A program made the position numbers and the translations under genes. A stretch of DNA of 64,000 bases. Source: Meghimatium bilineatum. Its lineage: Eukaryota > Mollusca > Gastropoda > Stylommatophora > Philomycidae. The stretch covers positions 47,188,094 through 47,252,093 of the forward strand of contig CM067306.1 in NCBI GenBank assembly GCA_034231615.1. Reading direction: 5' to 3'. Every line of letters starts with the position of its first letter. Position 1 is the stretch's first letter. Below are positions 60,301 to 64,000 of the stretch, in pieces. The notes under the pieces were generated by a model, which had not been told where the DNA came from, searched no databases, and saw only the letters and a program-made list of their open reading frames with translations.

Positions 60301-61259
60301 ATCGCGTTTTCAGAAAAGGGTACCAACAATAACGGCAATTCTCAAAAGAGAATCCAGCTGCAGGGGGAAAATTTTGGTTTTATGTTTACAGTGTGCTAAA
60401 GGTTAATTAAAGTCACATGATGTAGAACTATCAATAAGATCCTAATCAAAGTTATGGTTCACGCTGAAACAAATGTGCCAGGCGGGTTTGTGCAAAATAA
60501 CGCAACTTCACTGTGAAACCAGCAGCCCAATGTACTTAACGCTCTCCAGAAAAAAGACCCACGGTCTTTGATGGTTTATCTGCGAAGAGTCTTTCTTGGT
60601 CTTCCTCTTTTTCTTTTGTCATCTGGTACCCATTTTAATGCTTGTATTGACAGTCTGTTTTCACTCATTCTAAGTACATGTCCAATATAAGTCCATCGTT
60701 TTCTTCTTATTGTTGTAGAAACATATTGCAGTTTGGTGTCAACTCTTACTAGCATGTTTGATTGAATTACTCCCTAGAGACTGGATATTAATACAGGAAT
60801 TACATACTATAGGAAGGACCTGGGCTTAACAACCATTATCCCCTAAAGACTGTATATTCATACATGCAGTACATTCTATAGGAAGAGCCCACTAGGAAGG
60901 ACTTGGGCTTATCAACCATTTCTCCCATTACTCCATAAAGACAATTCATTCTATTTGAAAAACAATTCATTTGGAAGAACCTGGGTCTATTAACTTATCC
61001 CCCACGCTGACTTTGAATGAAATCAGCGGTGTGTGGATAAGAGATGAATAAATAAAGAGAAAGAGTGAGAAAATGAAAAGATAAGCAAAGAAATATTAAT
61101 AACCAGATCACATACAGACGTTAATATATTCCGAATGATGCATAAGGCCTTCTGTCTAATTAGCATGATTGGGTCCTCAATTATTTTTAGCAATGTGTTA
61201 GTTCCAAGGCTGTTGATGATCTTCACACGAAGTGGCTCCGAGGCACAGTAGGTCAAGGA
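36329..61259 (-). CDS. ARMC8: ARMC8-like gene, C-terminal 7 exons (5' part outside window)
   Basis: Assembled by eye from seven minus-strand exons. Their lengths (144, 72, 99, 96, 94, 88 and 46 nt) sum to 639 nt, which is 212 codons plus TGA with no internal stop. Every junction keeps phase: 0/0 for the first four introns, then 1 nt + 2 nt, then 2 nt + 1 nt. Family knowledge: ARMC8 is an armadillo-repeat scaffold of the CTLH (yeast GID) E3 ubiquitin ligase, homologous to Gid5/Vid28, acting in nucleus and cytosol. Segments such as KALCIIRNILT, ALCVLSNMADG, LQLPVLQFITNIIDISED, LKNMGVQHVLEE and the end QPYLS-stop line up in order with the remembered vertebrate C-terminus. Exon 2 adds about 24 residues relative to my memory of the vertebrate protein. 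The first two thirds of the protein must lie beyond 64000. Orthology rests on memory, not a search. The exon chain itself is well supported. Confidence 0.72.
36437..36718 (-). mobile_element. SINE-B in the last ARMC8-like intron
   Basis: Minus orientation, all modules: 'ttcttcttattttgtgttgt' tail side, 'gcagataagcaggatgtaga', 'gaaacatccgatttcagcat', 'tactacatgcatggcaggta'. It ends 63 bp upstream of the terminal exon acceptor. Confidence 0.75.
36830..37810 (-). pseudogene. L-H LINE, RNase H region (second subfamily)
   Basis: Minus strand: AKDWIQAYTDGSAFKAPING (RNase H Y-T-D-G-S) at about 37600-37510, and a H-N-P-R-D-Q region at 37150. Related to 62390-64000 (VYTDGSATRAVKNGGAG). Broken frames. 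Confidence 0.6.
38278..38365 (-). CDS. ARMC8: ARMC8-like exon f
   Basis: The acceptor CTTGTGTCCTTCGTGCAG and donor GTATGT bound 88 nt (2 nt, 28 codons, 2 nt). The sequence ASQRLIILKNMGVQHVLEEV then SYKKDLQRR corresponds to the remembered ARMC8 block with a DMG core near the C-terminus. A second CAG 11 nt inside could serve as an acceptor, but it would break the phase with exon e. Confidence 0.68.
38490..40050 (-). pseudogene. L-H LINE: RT end, RNase H, C-terminus
   Basis: Minus strand in order: IVWFSLNNNLVTQYQHPPAW (post-catalytic), VGITFDRSLSFAKHVDNVIQ, an RFLLDLANIKARHQISQVKE region, RNase H with D-G-S-V-T and MEIEAVIATLTWLVMQ, TWIYCPSHAGVRGNERADVL, and the C-terminal scrap to 38500. Strongly similar to the plus-strand copy 53310-54855. 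Interrupted by frameshifts. Confidence 0.8.
40120..40185 (+). repeat. Tigger-like MITE scrap
   Basis: 'ataacaacttggtcagacag' and 'gctaaatgcaa' match the MITE head at 9839 and 41140. Confidence 0.45.
40190..41115 (-). pseudogene. L-epsilon LINE, RT core to 3' end
   Basis: Minus strand: a Q-G-C-V-L-S-P-Y-L box remnant near 41090, LRYSADTTLMAHNQAGLQPL (catalytic box changed to Y-S-A-D-T), FPVAIYGCESWTITNNMKNK, YRKILRIPWTKKITNVAILR, LQYFGHIKHHDDLEKTIMKG, then the 3' end 'gatatgttacatgatt'. The mutated catalytic box makes it inactive. Confidence 0.78.
41102..41316 (+). mobile_element. Tigger-like MITE with duplicated head
   Basis: Two head units in tandem ('caataaaatcaaattataat' and 'caatcaaatcctattatagc'), shared body 'ttgctatatacagtaacaac', and an inverted end 'ctataaagggattttactg'. 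It is an uninserted relative of 9839-12709. Confidence 0.65.
41380..43425. repeat. Degenerate ~26-bp repeat field
   Basis: Recurrent 'gggactcctgtctatcctca' units at 41390-41440, 41640-41730, 41850-42020 and 43245-43410, separated by unrelated sequence (42020-43240) with Repeat D blocks. Two 'tgaaccaa...gagcaatggcgacagtc'-like stretches at 42310 and 42640 look duplicated. Confidence 0.6.
42890..43190. other. Open on both strands, unassigned
   Basis: Plus ORF 42899-43153 (84 codons) and minus ORF 43182-42946 (78 codons) overlap. The minus side has an acceptor-like CTTGTGGTACAG. It lies in the intron between ARMC8-like exons e and f, but no donor with matching phase is seen, so it is not included. 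Confidence 0.25.
43455..43640 (+). repeat. Penelope-like terminal-repeat remnant
   Basis: 'ttcctgatagaagccctttg' and 'gtcaaaacatcaattt' follow the CTGATGA...GAAA layout. It parallels 16205-16372 including 'aacaaaacttcattacc'. Confidence 0.5.
43750..43843 (-). CDS. ARMC8: ARMC8-like exon e
   Basis: The acceptor CTTCTTTCTATCAG and donor GTAAGA bound 31 codons plus one nucleotide. The sequence runs EKETYCDHQPVTSLQLPVLQ then FITNIIDISED. The remembered vertebrate counterpart has LQL, an ISNLI-type core and an acidic end at the same spacing. The leftover G joins CT of the next exon to give an alanine codon, which supports both splice choices. Confidence 0.7.
43875..44000 (+). mobile_element. SINE-A copy, 3'-truncated
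   Basis: 'ggcagatgtgtcgggtcata', 'ggcacaaataaaacggcaac', 'ctggactacatcctcttgga'. Lacks the ACCATTGTCC block. It begins 32 bp upstream of the ARMC8-like exon e acceptor. Confidence 0.7.
44110..44240 (-). repeat. SINE-B/Repeat D 5' module
   Basis: 'cattagttgcctcctacaac' and 'atgcctggaaagaacacagt' match 21690-21740. Confidence 0.5.
44270..44400 (+). repeat. Unnamed repeat shared with 49255-49380
   Basis: 'gagtgccacattggaaacgt' and 'cctatcttcggtcatat' match the second copy in order. Identity unknown. Confidence 0.55.
44425..44570 (-). mobile_element. SINE-A copy
   Basis: 'tctatctcaaactccaactg', 'ctagatttccagcaagatgt' and 'agtccagagaatggatatgc', minus orientation. Confidence 0.7.
44572..44662. 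repeat. Short tandem repeat (GGATGATATTTATACTT type)
   Basis: About four units of 20-22 bp; a further unit lies at 44400-44415. Confidence 0.7.
44700..45060. repeat. Repeat D copy and Penelope-like remnant
   Basis: 'caattacaagcaattgctct' to 'gaataagccacctatcccat' is Repeat D. An inverted pair 'aggtctttatcaagatc' (44950) and 'atcttgataaaaacct' (44985), followed by TCGTCAAAACATTGA, recalls hammerhead-type ends. Confidence 0.4.
45090..45600 (+). pseudogene. LINE RT thumb fragment
   Basis: Plus frame NSKTKIINFTNFKFKITLNE, ETIQTVDNFSYLGSKMTQDG, then shifted VLTYGCESWKMTKALEKKL. The F-x-Y-L-G-S-K and Y-G-C-E-S-W blocks are clear; catalytic part absent. Confidence 0.7.
45600..45950 (-). pseudogene. 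L-beta LINE 3' end carrying a SINE-A
   Basis: Minus strand KKSSNQNKKRYVRNEEITRS, NIGGPLQPTFFVEMK and the 3' end near 45605. It abuts the preceding plus-strand LINE tail to tail. It is continuous on both sides of the SINE-A at 45761-45918. Confidence 0.65.
45761..45918 (+). mobile_element. SINE-A (158 bp) with 14-bp target duplication
   Basis: Flanked by AGACATCTCAATTC at 45747-45760 and 45919-45932. 5' 'cagcaaccagatggatgtgt', core 'actacatcctgttagatgtc', 'gaccatggtcctgctacaag', tail GCTGAAGAAGA. The host LINE is restored when it is removed. Confidence 0.9.
45955..46205. other. Unassigned, possible LINE scrap
   Basis: The minus frame NIVLIATLQAFQICVRCSAS (about 46120-46060) resembles an R-A-Y-R-T region of an RT-linked domain. 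Isolated and weak. Confidence 0.3.
46215..46430 (-). repeat. SINE-B copy, diverged
   Basis: 'ccttagcaggatttagtcaa', 'tatgacatgcatgtcaggtt' in minus-strand order. Confidence 0.6.
46430..47370 (-). pseudogene. L-delta LINE: RT box to C-terminus
   Basis: Minus strand: L-F-P-Y-L-F-N-I-Y-A-E-N-I-M-R (RT box 5) near 47330, a K-F-E-Y-L-G-A region near 47000, and the tail through 46440. Contains many stops. Confidence 0.65.
47385..49030 (+). pseudogene. L-H LINE: RT and RNase H, decayed
   Basis: Plus strand: SLGLPQGSPLSPVLFNVYTV (RT box), then Y-T-D-D-S-L-V-Y-R near 47680 (catalytic, shifted frame), TMKYFGVMLEQSLSFN, RLDRIENEAMRIILGC, a long frame 48052-48543 with KMKDSRLKRGKLWIGRAEDI and I-I-Y-I-Q-M-G-R where RNase H normally has Y-T-D-G-S, KVQGNERADCLATYE, ending about 'ggatacactcaaggagagat'. 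Nearly full RT-RNase H extent, frames broken. Confidence 0.8.
49031..49254. other. AT-rich, nothing recognised
   Basis: 'gaagctgagaaggatgagag' suggests a LINE tail, not assignable. Confidence 0.4.
49255..49380 (+). repeat. Unnamed repeat, second copy
   Basis: Matches 44270-44400: 'gaggtgccacattggaaacc', 'atccctatctttgatcatat'. Confidence 0.55.
49381..49675. other. Debris with a block shared with 17300, 27360 and 29530
   Basis: 'aggtggtttgttatccactc' and 'caaggccagatgtgtggcct' recur at those places; family unknown. Confidence 0.45.
49680..49860 (-). pseudogene. LINE C-terminal tail
   Basis: Minus strand KQIKWFGYIMRMHHEKLPVQ, then A-R-G-R-P-W-K-R-W-I-D-N-I-R-D, the usual LINE tail. Same class as 19195-19490. 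Confidence 0.65.
49855..50075. repeat. 13-bp tandem repeat inside a duplicated ~60-bp block
   Basis: 'aaggtgttaaatc' repeats five times (about 49951-50020) between two copies of 'tattcttcccttgaagtttt' + 'caattctgctcattaactga'. Confidence 0.85.
50081..50130 (+). promoter_or_regulatory. Two 28-bp monomers with TGACGTCA (CRE-type) sites
   Basis: TGACGTCA at 50083-50090 and 50111-50118, each followed by TCACGACAATAT. The second unit continues into ATGGCG, giving CAATATGGCG (YY1-like). TGACGTCA is the CREB/ATF palindrome. It sits about 360 bp upstream of the intact RT ORF, so it may be the LINE's internal promoter. This is inference. Confidence 0.55.
50477..51850 (+). CDS. Reverse transcriptase ORF of an L-beta LINE (457 aa)
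   Basis: Copies LINE RNA into DNA at the insertion site. Motifs: IPIPKK and NYRTISLI (about 15-35), EEQAGFRANRST (60-71), DFTKAFD (98-104), GVRQGCVMSPVLFNIY (154-169), catalytic FADD (197-200), YLRSSI-type and YGCESWTL thumb region (about 260-330), and an R-R-K-L-A-W-F-G-H tail with a basic Q-I-K-T-W-T-D-N-I end. No stop or frameshift. The apurinic endonuclease normally N-terminal in such proteins is missing; sequence upstream to 50080 looks like 5' UTR, so an internal deletion or truncation is likely. Non-autonomous, but the RT may be functional. The clade (RTE-like) is a guess from sequence style. Confidence 0.88.
   Translation: MPTEILQWIITSLIIPIPKKRNLKVCTNYRTISLITHPSKVMLKILLNRIKHKSEEIIAEEQAGFRANRSTVEEIFNIRTLIEKHIQHQRDLYHNFIDFTKAFDRVWHDGLWHILRKFNFDTTIIDIIEALYENANSAVLSHNTIGEFFKTTVGVRQGCVMSPVLFNIYLEHIIQETLHDYNTSISIGGRPICNLRFADDIDLIAGSEQSLQELTSKLEKVTSKYGMEINSDKSKILVNSRDTENQTNIMMNGHKLEEVNTFKYLRSSICSDGKCKAELKIRLEMALASLSRLTVIWKSNISVGVKIKLYRSLVLSVVLYGCESWTLTADMERRLQAFEYKCYRRILRISYREYKTNVYVRNKVEMCAGVQEPLLSIVKRRKLAWFGHVCRHDSLSKTILQGTVEGGRSTGGQIKTWTDNIKEWTGLDISTLIRIADDRIHWRTLCAEASNVVPLRP
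51870..51960 (-). pseudogene. L-beta LINE 3' end, tail to tail with the RT copy
   Basis: 'aagtgccatctcaacaaaga' and 'tggttgcaatggacctccaa' are the reverse of the family 3' end (compare 45605-45660). The two tails meet at 'ttgattgatcatcatt'. Confidence 0.65.
51960..52560 (-). pseudogene. L-delta LINE fragment
   Basis: Minus strand: LINE tail near 52010 ('ttgcttgccttccctgaact'), Y-G-S-E-x-W near 52250, and a K-T-K-x-M region near 52540 ('atgtttatatatttagtcca'). Confidence 0.6.
52560..53045 (-). pseudogene. L-alpha LINE, 3' part
   Basis: Starts with the reversed 3' end CATCATCATCAGGTGCCATG; then a G-N-R-G-R tail, ENIVTTGKIE, a F-x-H-F-M-R-Q-A block, W-T-A-R-K-T-N-V-E, and C-E-S-W-T-I-N-K near 52940. 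It stops 23 bp before the ARMC8-like exon d donor side. Confidence 0.75.
53068..53163 (-). CDS. ARMC8: ARMC8-like exon d (armadillo repeat)
   Basis: The acceptor CCTTTTTCACAG and donor GTAAAT bound 32 codons in phase 0. ALCVLSNMADGPSCKEHIIG is the best single match to remembered ARMC8 (CILANIADG-type block), followed by KTEELQSIIKYL. It sits between an L-alpha fragment and a tandemly duplicated AT-rich stretch. Confidence 0.75.
53175..53325. repeat. ~65-bp tandem duplication
   Basis: 'aagaaacataaaatttagaa' / 'tcctcagtgttaggg' is repeated as 'aagaaatataacatttagaa' / 'tcctcagtgta'. Confidence 0.7.
53315..54855 (+). pseudogene. L-H LINE: post-RT, RNase H and C-terminus
   Basis: Plus strand: LSIWCRTYNIVINPSKAKVV, KYLGIIFDRSQHF, RAVMGCTRDTPISAIRFLLD, RIKHGRSWMAEAEDTL, RNase H YTDGSVNRNTNKSSWSLVAY with MRMEIEGVTAAL and ITWIYCPGHAWFRGNKRADL, then LGWLLERRTYGNVQCAVKPV. 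RNase H residues D, E and D are visible, but frames shift at about 54015, 54420 and elsewhere. Best-preserved RNase H of the window. Confidence 0.82.
54830..55540 (-). pseudogene. L-H LINE, post-RT segment, opposite strand
   Basis: Minus strand: MRFDRSLCFREHFDHVIAKA, ARKGLSSLRVTAAADTKQPQ, IIQNEAMWIILRCTRDTPYE, then KGSRLKRRKSWMVRAEDTVK. It abuts the preceding plus-strand copy 3' to 3'. Confidence 0.75.
55535..55725 (+). pseudogene. L-H LINE C-terminal block
   Basis: Plus strand TGIQTPEHILQDCKTVQNTK, then LRQKLWGSCSDLEKTGTLVL and a stop; near-identical to 24400-24570. Confidence 0.75.
55850..56470. repeat. Degenerate ~42-45-bp minisatellite
   Basis: About 14 units mixing 'tcctctggccaactataaat' and 'gttctctgccaaaccaatag' half-units. 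It lies 67 bp beyond the donor of ARMC8-like exon c, inside the intron. Confidence 0.8.
56537..56635 (-). CDS. ARMC8: ARMC8-like exon c (armadillo repeat)
   Basis: The acceptor TTTTCCTGACAG and donor GTAAGA bound 33 codons in phase 0. The sequence VDRMVKLLGGEVIEAVFRTI then DPTLPVFVLEQ corresponds to the remembered ARMC8 block in which a repeat ends in EQ just before the next repeat. It lies only 496 bp downstream of exon b on the minus strand. The short intron between them holds a plus-strand exon-like ORF (56866-57041). Confidence 0.72.
56680..56825 (-). pseudogene. L-alpha-related LINE 3' scrap
   Basis: 'gtgccatgccgagttgcttg', 'aataagttcaattggtgaca' and 'ttctctctttgtcttcctct' parallel 32330-32470 on the same strand. 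Confidence 0.6.
56866..57041 (+). CDS. Exon-like ORF antisense inside an ARMC8-like intron
   Basis: The acceptor TTTCTGTCTTTACAG ends at 56865. After two nucleotides, 58 codons (including the stop) run open to TGA at 57039-57041: GQEVDQCKIAKTHSYYISHM, then IACTGRLYGEVPLLGDVLAD, then LQEDFLKYKQRKELCSN. There is no decay and no match to the LINE families here. It would be the last exon of a plus-strand gene, or a captured gene fragment, lying between ARMC8-like exons c and b on the other strand. I do not recognise it. Confidence 0.45.
57132..57203 (-). CDS. ARMC8: ARMC8-like exon b
   Basis: The acceptor TTCACTTCCTCAG and the consensus donor GTAAGT bound 24 codons in phase 0, from LHDCEERDIL to CTSDRT. 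It is short and charged, and it would extend the loop before the next armadillo repeat. It is the exon least like my memory of vertebrate ARMC8, so identity rests on position, phase and splice signals. Confidence 0.62.
57285..58070. repeat. 26-bp minisatellite, about 30 copies
   Basis: Unit 'gagtttccaacagaaggt' + (ACTGAGCA or GTAGAGTA), with insertions and shortened units. It lies inside the intron between ARMC8-like exons a and b, 82 bp upstream of exon b. Since 26 is not a multiple of 3, the unit reads through all three minus frames, giving overlapping long ORFs. Confidence 0.92.
58166..58616 (-). mobile_element. SINE-B with an internal ~190-bp insertion
   Basis: Tail side 'cttcttcttctgtgttcatt', 'gatccagagaacagaatgcg', 'gatacatctggattcagcat', then foreign sequence 58295-58490, then 'gtcatctctaaaggcatata' and 'gtgtcactattctttgctct'. 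The outer piggyBac-like MITE sits in its 5' tip. Confidence 0.65.
58621..60402 (-). mobile_element. Outer piggyBac-like MITE, host of a nested copy
   Basis: TTAA at 58617-58620 and 60403-60406. Inverted ends CCTTTAGCACGCG and, reversed, CCTTTAGCACACTG. Without the insertion it is 888 bp. It belongs to the same family as 6419-7295, but its left part is strongly diverged. Confidence 0.85.
59384..60273 (-). mobile_element. Inner piggyBac-like MITE (890 bp)
   Basis: TTAA at 59380-59383 and 60274-60277. Ends CCTTCTCCACACC and GCTTGCTAAAGG. It is inserted in 'gcaaatattat|TTAA|atatc'; the inner copy contains this same site uninterrupted (about 60147), which proves the TTAA duplication. Inverse relative of 6419-7295. 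Confidence 0.92.
60407..60540. other. Nothing recognised
   Basis: Short unassigned stretch after the outer MITE. Confidence 0.5.
60545..60765 (-). pseudogene. LINE C-terminal tail
   Basis: Minus strand R-R-R-W-T-Y-I-G-H-V-L-R-M-S-E, A-L-K-W-V-P-D-D-K-R-K-R-G-R-P-R-K-T. Typical endonuclease-type LINE tail. Confidence 0.65.
60775..60990. repeat. ~66-bp degenerate tandem repeat, 3 units
   Basis: 'actataggaaggacctgggc' and 'ttaacaaccattatccccta' recur with changes. Confidence 0.7.
61116..61259 (-). CDS. ARMC8: ARMC8-like exon a (armadillo repeat)
   Basis: The acceptor CTTTTTCAG ends at 61260 and the donor GTATGT starts at 61115. The 48 codons are in phase 0 at both ends and start SLTYCASEPLRVKIINSLG. 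The helix-rich pattern and the stretch IIEDPIMLIRQKALCIIRN look like an armadillo repeat. It is the most upstream exon of this gene in the window; I see no further exon between 61260 and 64000. Confidence 0.72.
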
Positions 61260-61261
61260 CT

Positions 61262-61435
61262 GAAAAAGGTACAAATTATCCAGTAAGATGCATGATGGGT
61301 GTAAGGTACAAATTATCTAGTAAGATGAATGATGGGTAGAAGGTACAAATTATTTAGAAAGATGCATGAATAATATACAATTTATAAAGTAGATTCATGA
61401 TGGGTAGACATAAAAATACAAATTATCCCGTAAGA
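61262..61435. repeat. 37-bp tandem repeat next to ARMC8-like exon a
   Basis: 'aaggtacaaattatccagta' + 'agatgcatgatgggtg', 3 good units and 2 poor ones. It begins at the intron side of the acceptor, so the first unit contains the pyrimidine tract in reverse. Confidence 0.8.
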
Positions 61436-61489
61436 TACAACAATCCAAATATAACATCTTTTGTAAATAAAATTATTTTTCATAGAACT

Positions 61490-61610
61490 GAAGACTATAA
61501 AGATTCTTAATTAGAAACCAGCCCCATGTCAAATGAAACATTCATATAAGTGCTCAGCTCTCTGCTCCAGCAGCCCTCTAAGAGTATGCAAAGTCCAAGT
61601 CAGAGACTAT
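61490..61610 (-). pseudogene. L-H LINE C-terminal scrap
   Basis: 'cttaattagaaaccagcccc' and 'cagcagccctctaagagtat' are the reversed family C-terminus. Confidence 0.6.
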
Positions 61611-62005
61611 ATTCTATAAATTCTATTGAAAATATAGTGCTAGGTTCATACATCTGCAAAGGCGTGATGTGGTCAGTATCTCACCACACATTTTTCCCAG
61701 ATTTGATATGGTACTCATTTCCTGAGACTTCTTCAACCTTGCAGTAACTTGTGCAAAAATAAATTTGTCCAGCTTAAATTAAACTTAAGCATTCCAACTA
61801 AGAAGCCAGTGCACTGAGATTTTATGTTTCCCATTTCTTTTTGTAATGGTGTCTTTTTATAATTTTAAAAATCATGATGATGGCCTTTTGCATCTTTACT
61901 GGCAGCCAGAAAGCAGGAAAGTGTAAAAGTTAAATGAGGACCATGAAGCCATCTAAAGTACATCAACTTTCATGATTGATTTTACTGGATTTTTGTGTGT
62001 GTTGG
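61611..62005. other. AT-rich, nothing recognised
   Basis: No repeat family or exon of the ARMC8-like gene found. Confidence 0.5.
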
Positions 62006-62009
62006 GGCG

Positions 62010-62155
62010 TTCGTTCTCGAGCTCTCATCGGATATTTCTCGTAACAGAACAATCGTCCTAACAGATTTCAACAGGATGTAGTCCAGAGAATGGAAATACA
62101 TTGTGTCACCGTTTTATTTGCATCAATGGCCTGACATATCCAATTTTAGCGGTGG
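62010..62155 (-). mobile_element. SINE-A copy
   Basis: 'ttcgttctcgagctctcatc', 'cagatttcaacaggatgtag', 'caccgttttatttgcatcaa', minus orientation. Confidence 0.75.
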
Positions 62156-62164
62156 TAACTAATT

Positions 62165-62265
62165 ATTGTGCACCACCAAAACAAGAGACGGGGGATGTTG
62201 GAGGTCTGTTGCAGCCCAACTTCGTTGCGGAGACAGCACATAATGATGACGATGATGAACTAATA
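62165..62265 (+). pseudogene. L-beta LINE 3' end
   Basis: 'caccaccaaaacaagagacg', 'cagcccaacttcgttgcgga' and GACAGCACATAATGATGACG match the family end at 25590-25672. Confidence 0.65.
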
Positions 62266-62389
62266 CGTTCAGAGTTTTTATCACTTCCATTGAACAGTGT
62301 TCACCTGTAACTGCTAGTAGGTTAGCCGTATGAGAGTACTGGTTCCCGTACTACACGCTGGTTACCAACCTCACATCTAACCACAATCA

Positions 62390-64000
62390 AAGTTGCCCGA
62401 TCCTTTTGTCACTGCTTGCGCCACTCTTCATACAGCTACAGATGCCCACAGTATCTATTCAATTATTTTTTAATGATCCTTCTGCCCACTGTGATTAGTC
62501 ATTTTCTGAATCATTGGCAGTACACTCCAGGTACCCTCATGGGAACTCTGTATCAGTGCAATCCAGTCTCCATCATAGAAATTCTTTTTCCTTCAGCAGA
62601 TATCTGTGGAATTTGTAATGTCCCCCCTCCCCCTCCCTTCCATTCATTGGAAGCTAGTCTGTCAGTTCTCTCATTACCATGAACTCCAGCATAACCAGGG
62701 TACAATAACCATGTTAAGTCACTACTGCAAGTGTGAAACTACAATATACTGTATCCACTCATAATGCTGGAGTTCAGGGTAGGTGCAGGTGTCTTCTTTT
62801 TTCCGTTTGCAGTTTGACATGTCTACACAGCAAGTCCGGTTTTCTTAATGTATGTTTCTCAATACTCCCATACATCTTTCTGTGGATATCTGTCTTTGTG
62901 GGCAAGTGTTCCTATCTTAGCTGGTTTAGTGTAATGCAGTCTTGCATGATATGTTTCGCTGTCTGTGCTGCTTGCCCACATAGACACAGATGTAATGGAA
63001 CCAGTCTTAGTCTACTTAAGTGACTGTTTAGTCTGTTGTGTCCTGTCCTGATACTGAAGTTAATAAACTGCTTAACTCTGTTAATGTATCGATAGTTGTC
63101 TTTTGTGTGGTCGACTTTCCTGATAGATTTGATGAGGGTTCTCTTTTCTTGGTAGGTTATCTCTTAGTCTTTTTGTTCCTGTGTTGCTCCATTCTTCGCC
63201 AGTATATCTGCCTCCTCATTTCCTGGTATGTCACAGTAGGATGATATCCACTGTAGTACTACCCTTCTTTGGATGCTCCGTTCTCATATGGCTTCCTTCA
63301 GGTCTGGCGGTTTATCACTGTCAAGGGCTTGTGGGACAGACATTGCATCAGTAAAAAACACCATCTGTTGGCATTGGCTTGTGTTTTTAATTATTTCTAC
63401 AGCAATGTTTATGGCCTGTACTTCTGCAGAATAGTTGAAGCAAAAGTTTCCAGTTGATGAATATGTGGATTCATTTTGTTTTTATGGATATTTTATGTAC
63501 ACTCCAGCACCTCCATTCTTCACTGCTCTGGTTGCTGATCCATCAGTATATACTTGTATCCACGCTTCTCTGGGGTACATATCTTCAATTCTCTGAACAT
63601 TGTAGTTGTTTATGGTGGTTCAGATAGGTATGTTTTGATATTTTGTGTGCATTGGGTGTGCTGGCATGCTCTTGTACTTTTCTGCCTGGATCATGGTCTT
63701 AGTGTTCAACCTGTATGGTAAGGTAGCTGTATTTTTTTCCATTTCATTTATGGGAGAGGTCTTCACCTGTGAAAAGGTGAAGTGCTTGATTTTGTATCTT
63801 GGCTGCTGAAGTCGATGTTGTTAATCTGTATTAGTACTGGTCTAATTGCACATGTATATACCTTCTTTAATGTTCCTCACTGGCTCTTAAGCTTGTTCCT
63901 GCCAATTTCCTCAGAATTTTGGAAGTTTCTTTTGTGCCTTTGCTTCTATTTTCTCAATGTGAGGCCTCCATGTCAGTCTCTTATCTAGCGTAGTCCCCAA
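62390..64000 (-). pseudogene. L-H LINE (second subfamily), RT end to C-terminus, runs off window
   Basis: Minus strand, from the window edge: LDKRLTWRPHIEKIEAKAQK (post-RT), then RNase H with QVYTDGSATRAVKNGGAGVY, F-N-Y-S-A-E-V-Q-A-I-N, F-F-T-D-A and DIPGNEEADILAK. Then CGQAAQTAKHIMQDCITLNQ and further RNase H-like scraps at 62640-62720 (a second, overlapping copy: P-G-Y-A-G-V-H-G-N). Long open pieces with few breaks. Confidence 0.8.

Noticed and set aside
62733-63988. Several plus-strand ORFs of 62-96 codons
   Set aside because: Shadows of the minus-strand RNase H-type LINE.

Overview
The window is repeat-dense, AT-rich, intron-bearing animal DNA. There are no operons, Shine-Dalgarno sites or dense prokaryotic ORFs. 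Non-LTR retrotransposon debris, SINEs and tRNA-derived SINE heads, TA-, TTAA- and 8-bp-target DNA transposons and several minisatellites fill most of it. This fits a large invertebrate genome (mollusc, annelid or arthropod grade). I cannot name the species.

The main host gene is on the minus strand. Seven short exons (61259-61116, 57203-57132, 56635-56537, 53163-53068, 43843-43750, 38365-38278, 36374-36329) have acceptor and donor signals, compatible intron phases at every junction, and together give one 212-residue open frame ending in TGA. The predicted protein matches the C-terminal armadillo repeats of ARMC8, a subunit of the CTLH/GID ubiquitin ligase. Its introns hold most of the repeats between 36 and 61 kb. 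Three plus-strand stretches (1369-1574, 23446-23601, 56866-57041) look like exons of proteins I do not recognise.

Local family names used below. L-alpha, L-beta, L-gamma, L-delta and L-epsilon are endonuclease/RT-type LINEs, mostly 5'-truncated, several with TGATGATG-type 3' ends. L-H is a group of LINEs with an RNase H domain after the RT. SINE-A (about 155 bp) and SINE-B (about 270 bp) share their 3' half and a GAAGAA-type tail. SINE-T and SINE-E carry tRNA-like boxes. Only one LINE ORF is long and open: the 457-residue reverse transcriptase at 50477-51850, preceded by two 28-bp monomers that each contain a TGACGTCA palindrome.

Layout. 1-9 kb: LINE and SINE debris, a piggyBac-like MITE (6419-7295) and a 56-bp tandem repeat. 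9.8-12.7 kb: a Tc1/mariner-superfamily transposon with an unusually long D-to-E spacing (pseudogene), inserted into a Tigger-like MITE. 12.7-36 kb: L-alpha, L-gamma and L-H fragments, SINEs, a 45-bp minisatellite (22.4-23.0 kb), a hAT MITE with a perfect 8-bp target duplication (25152-25332), and a Penelope-like segment with a hammerhead-ribozyme-like core (26.2-27.6 kb). 36-61 kb: the ARMC8-like gene with repeat-filled introns, including minisatellites and two piggyBac-like MITEs nested one in the other (58.6-60.4 kb). 61-64 kb: the 5' side of the ARMC8 locus, filled by an L-H element that runs off the window.
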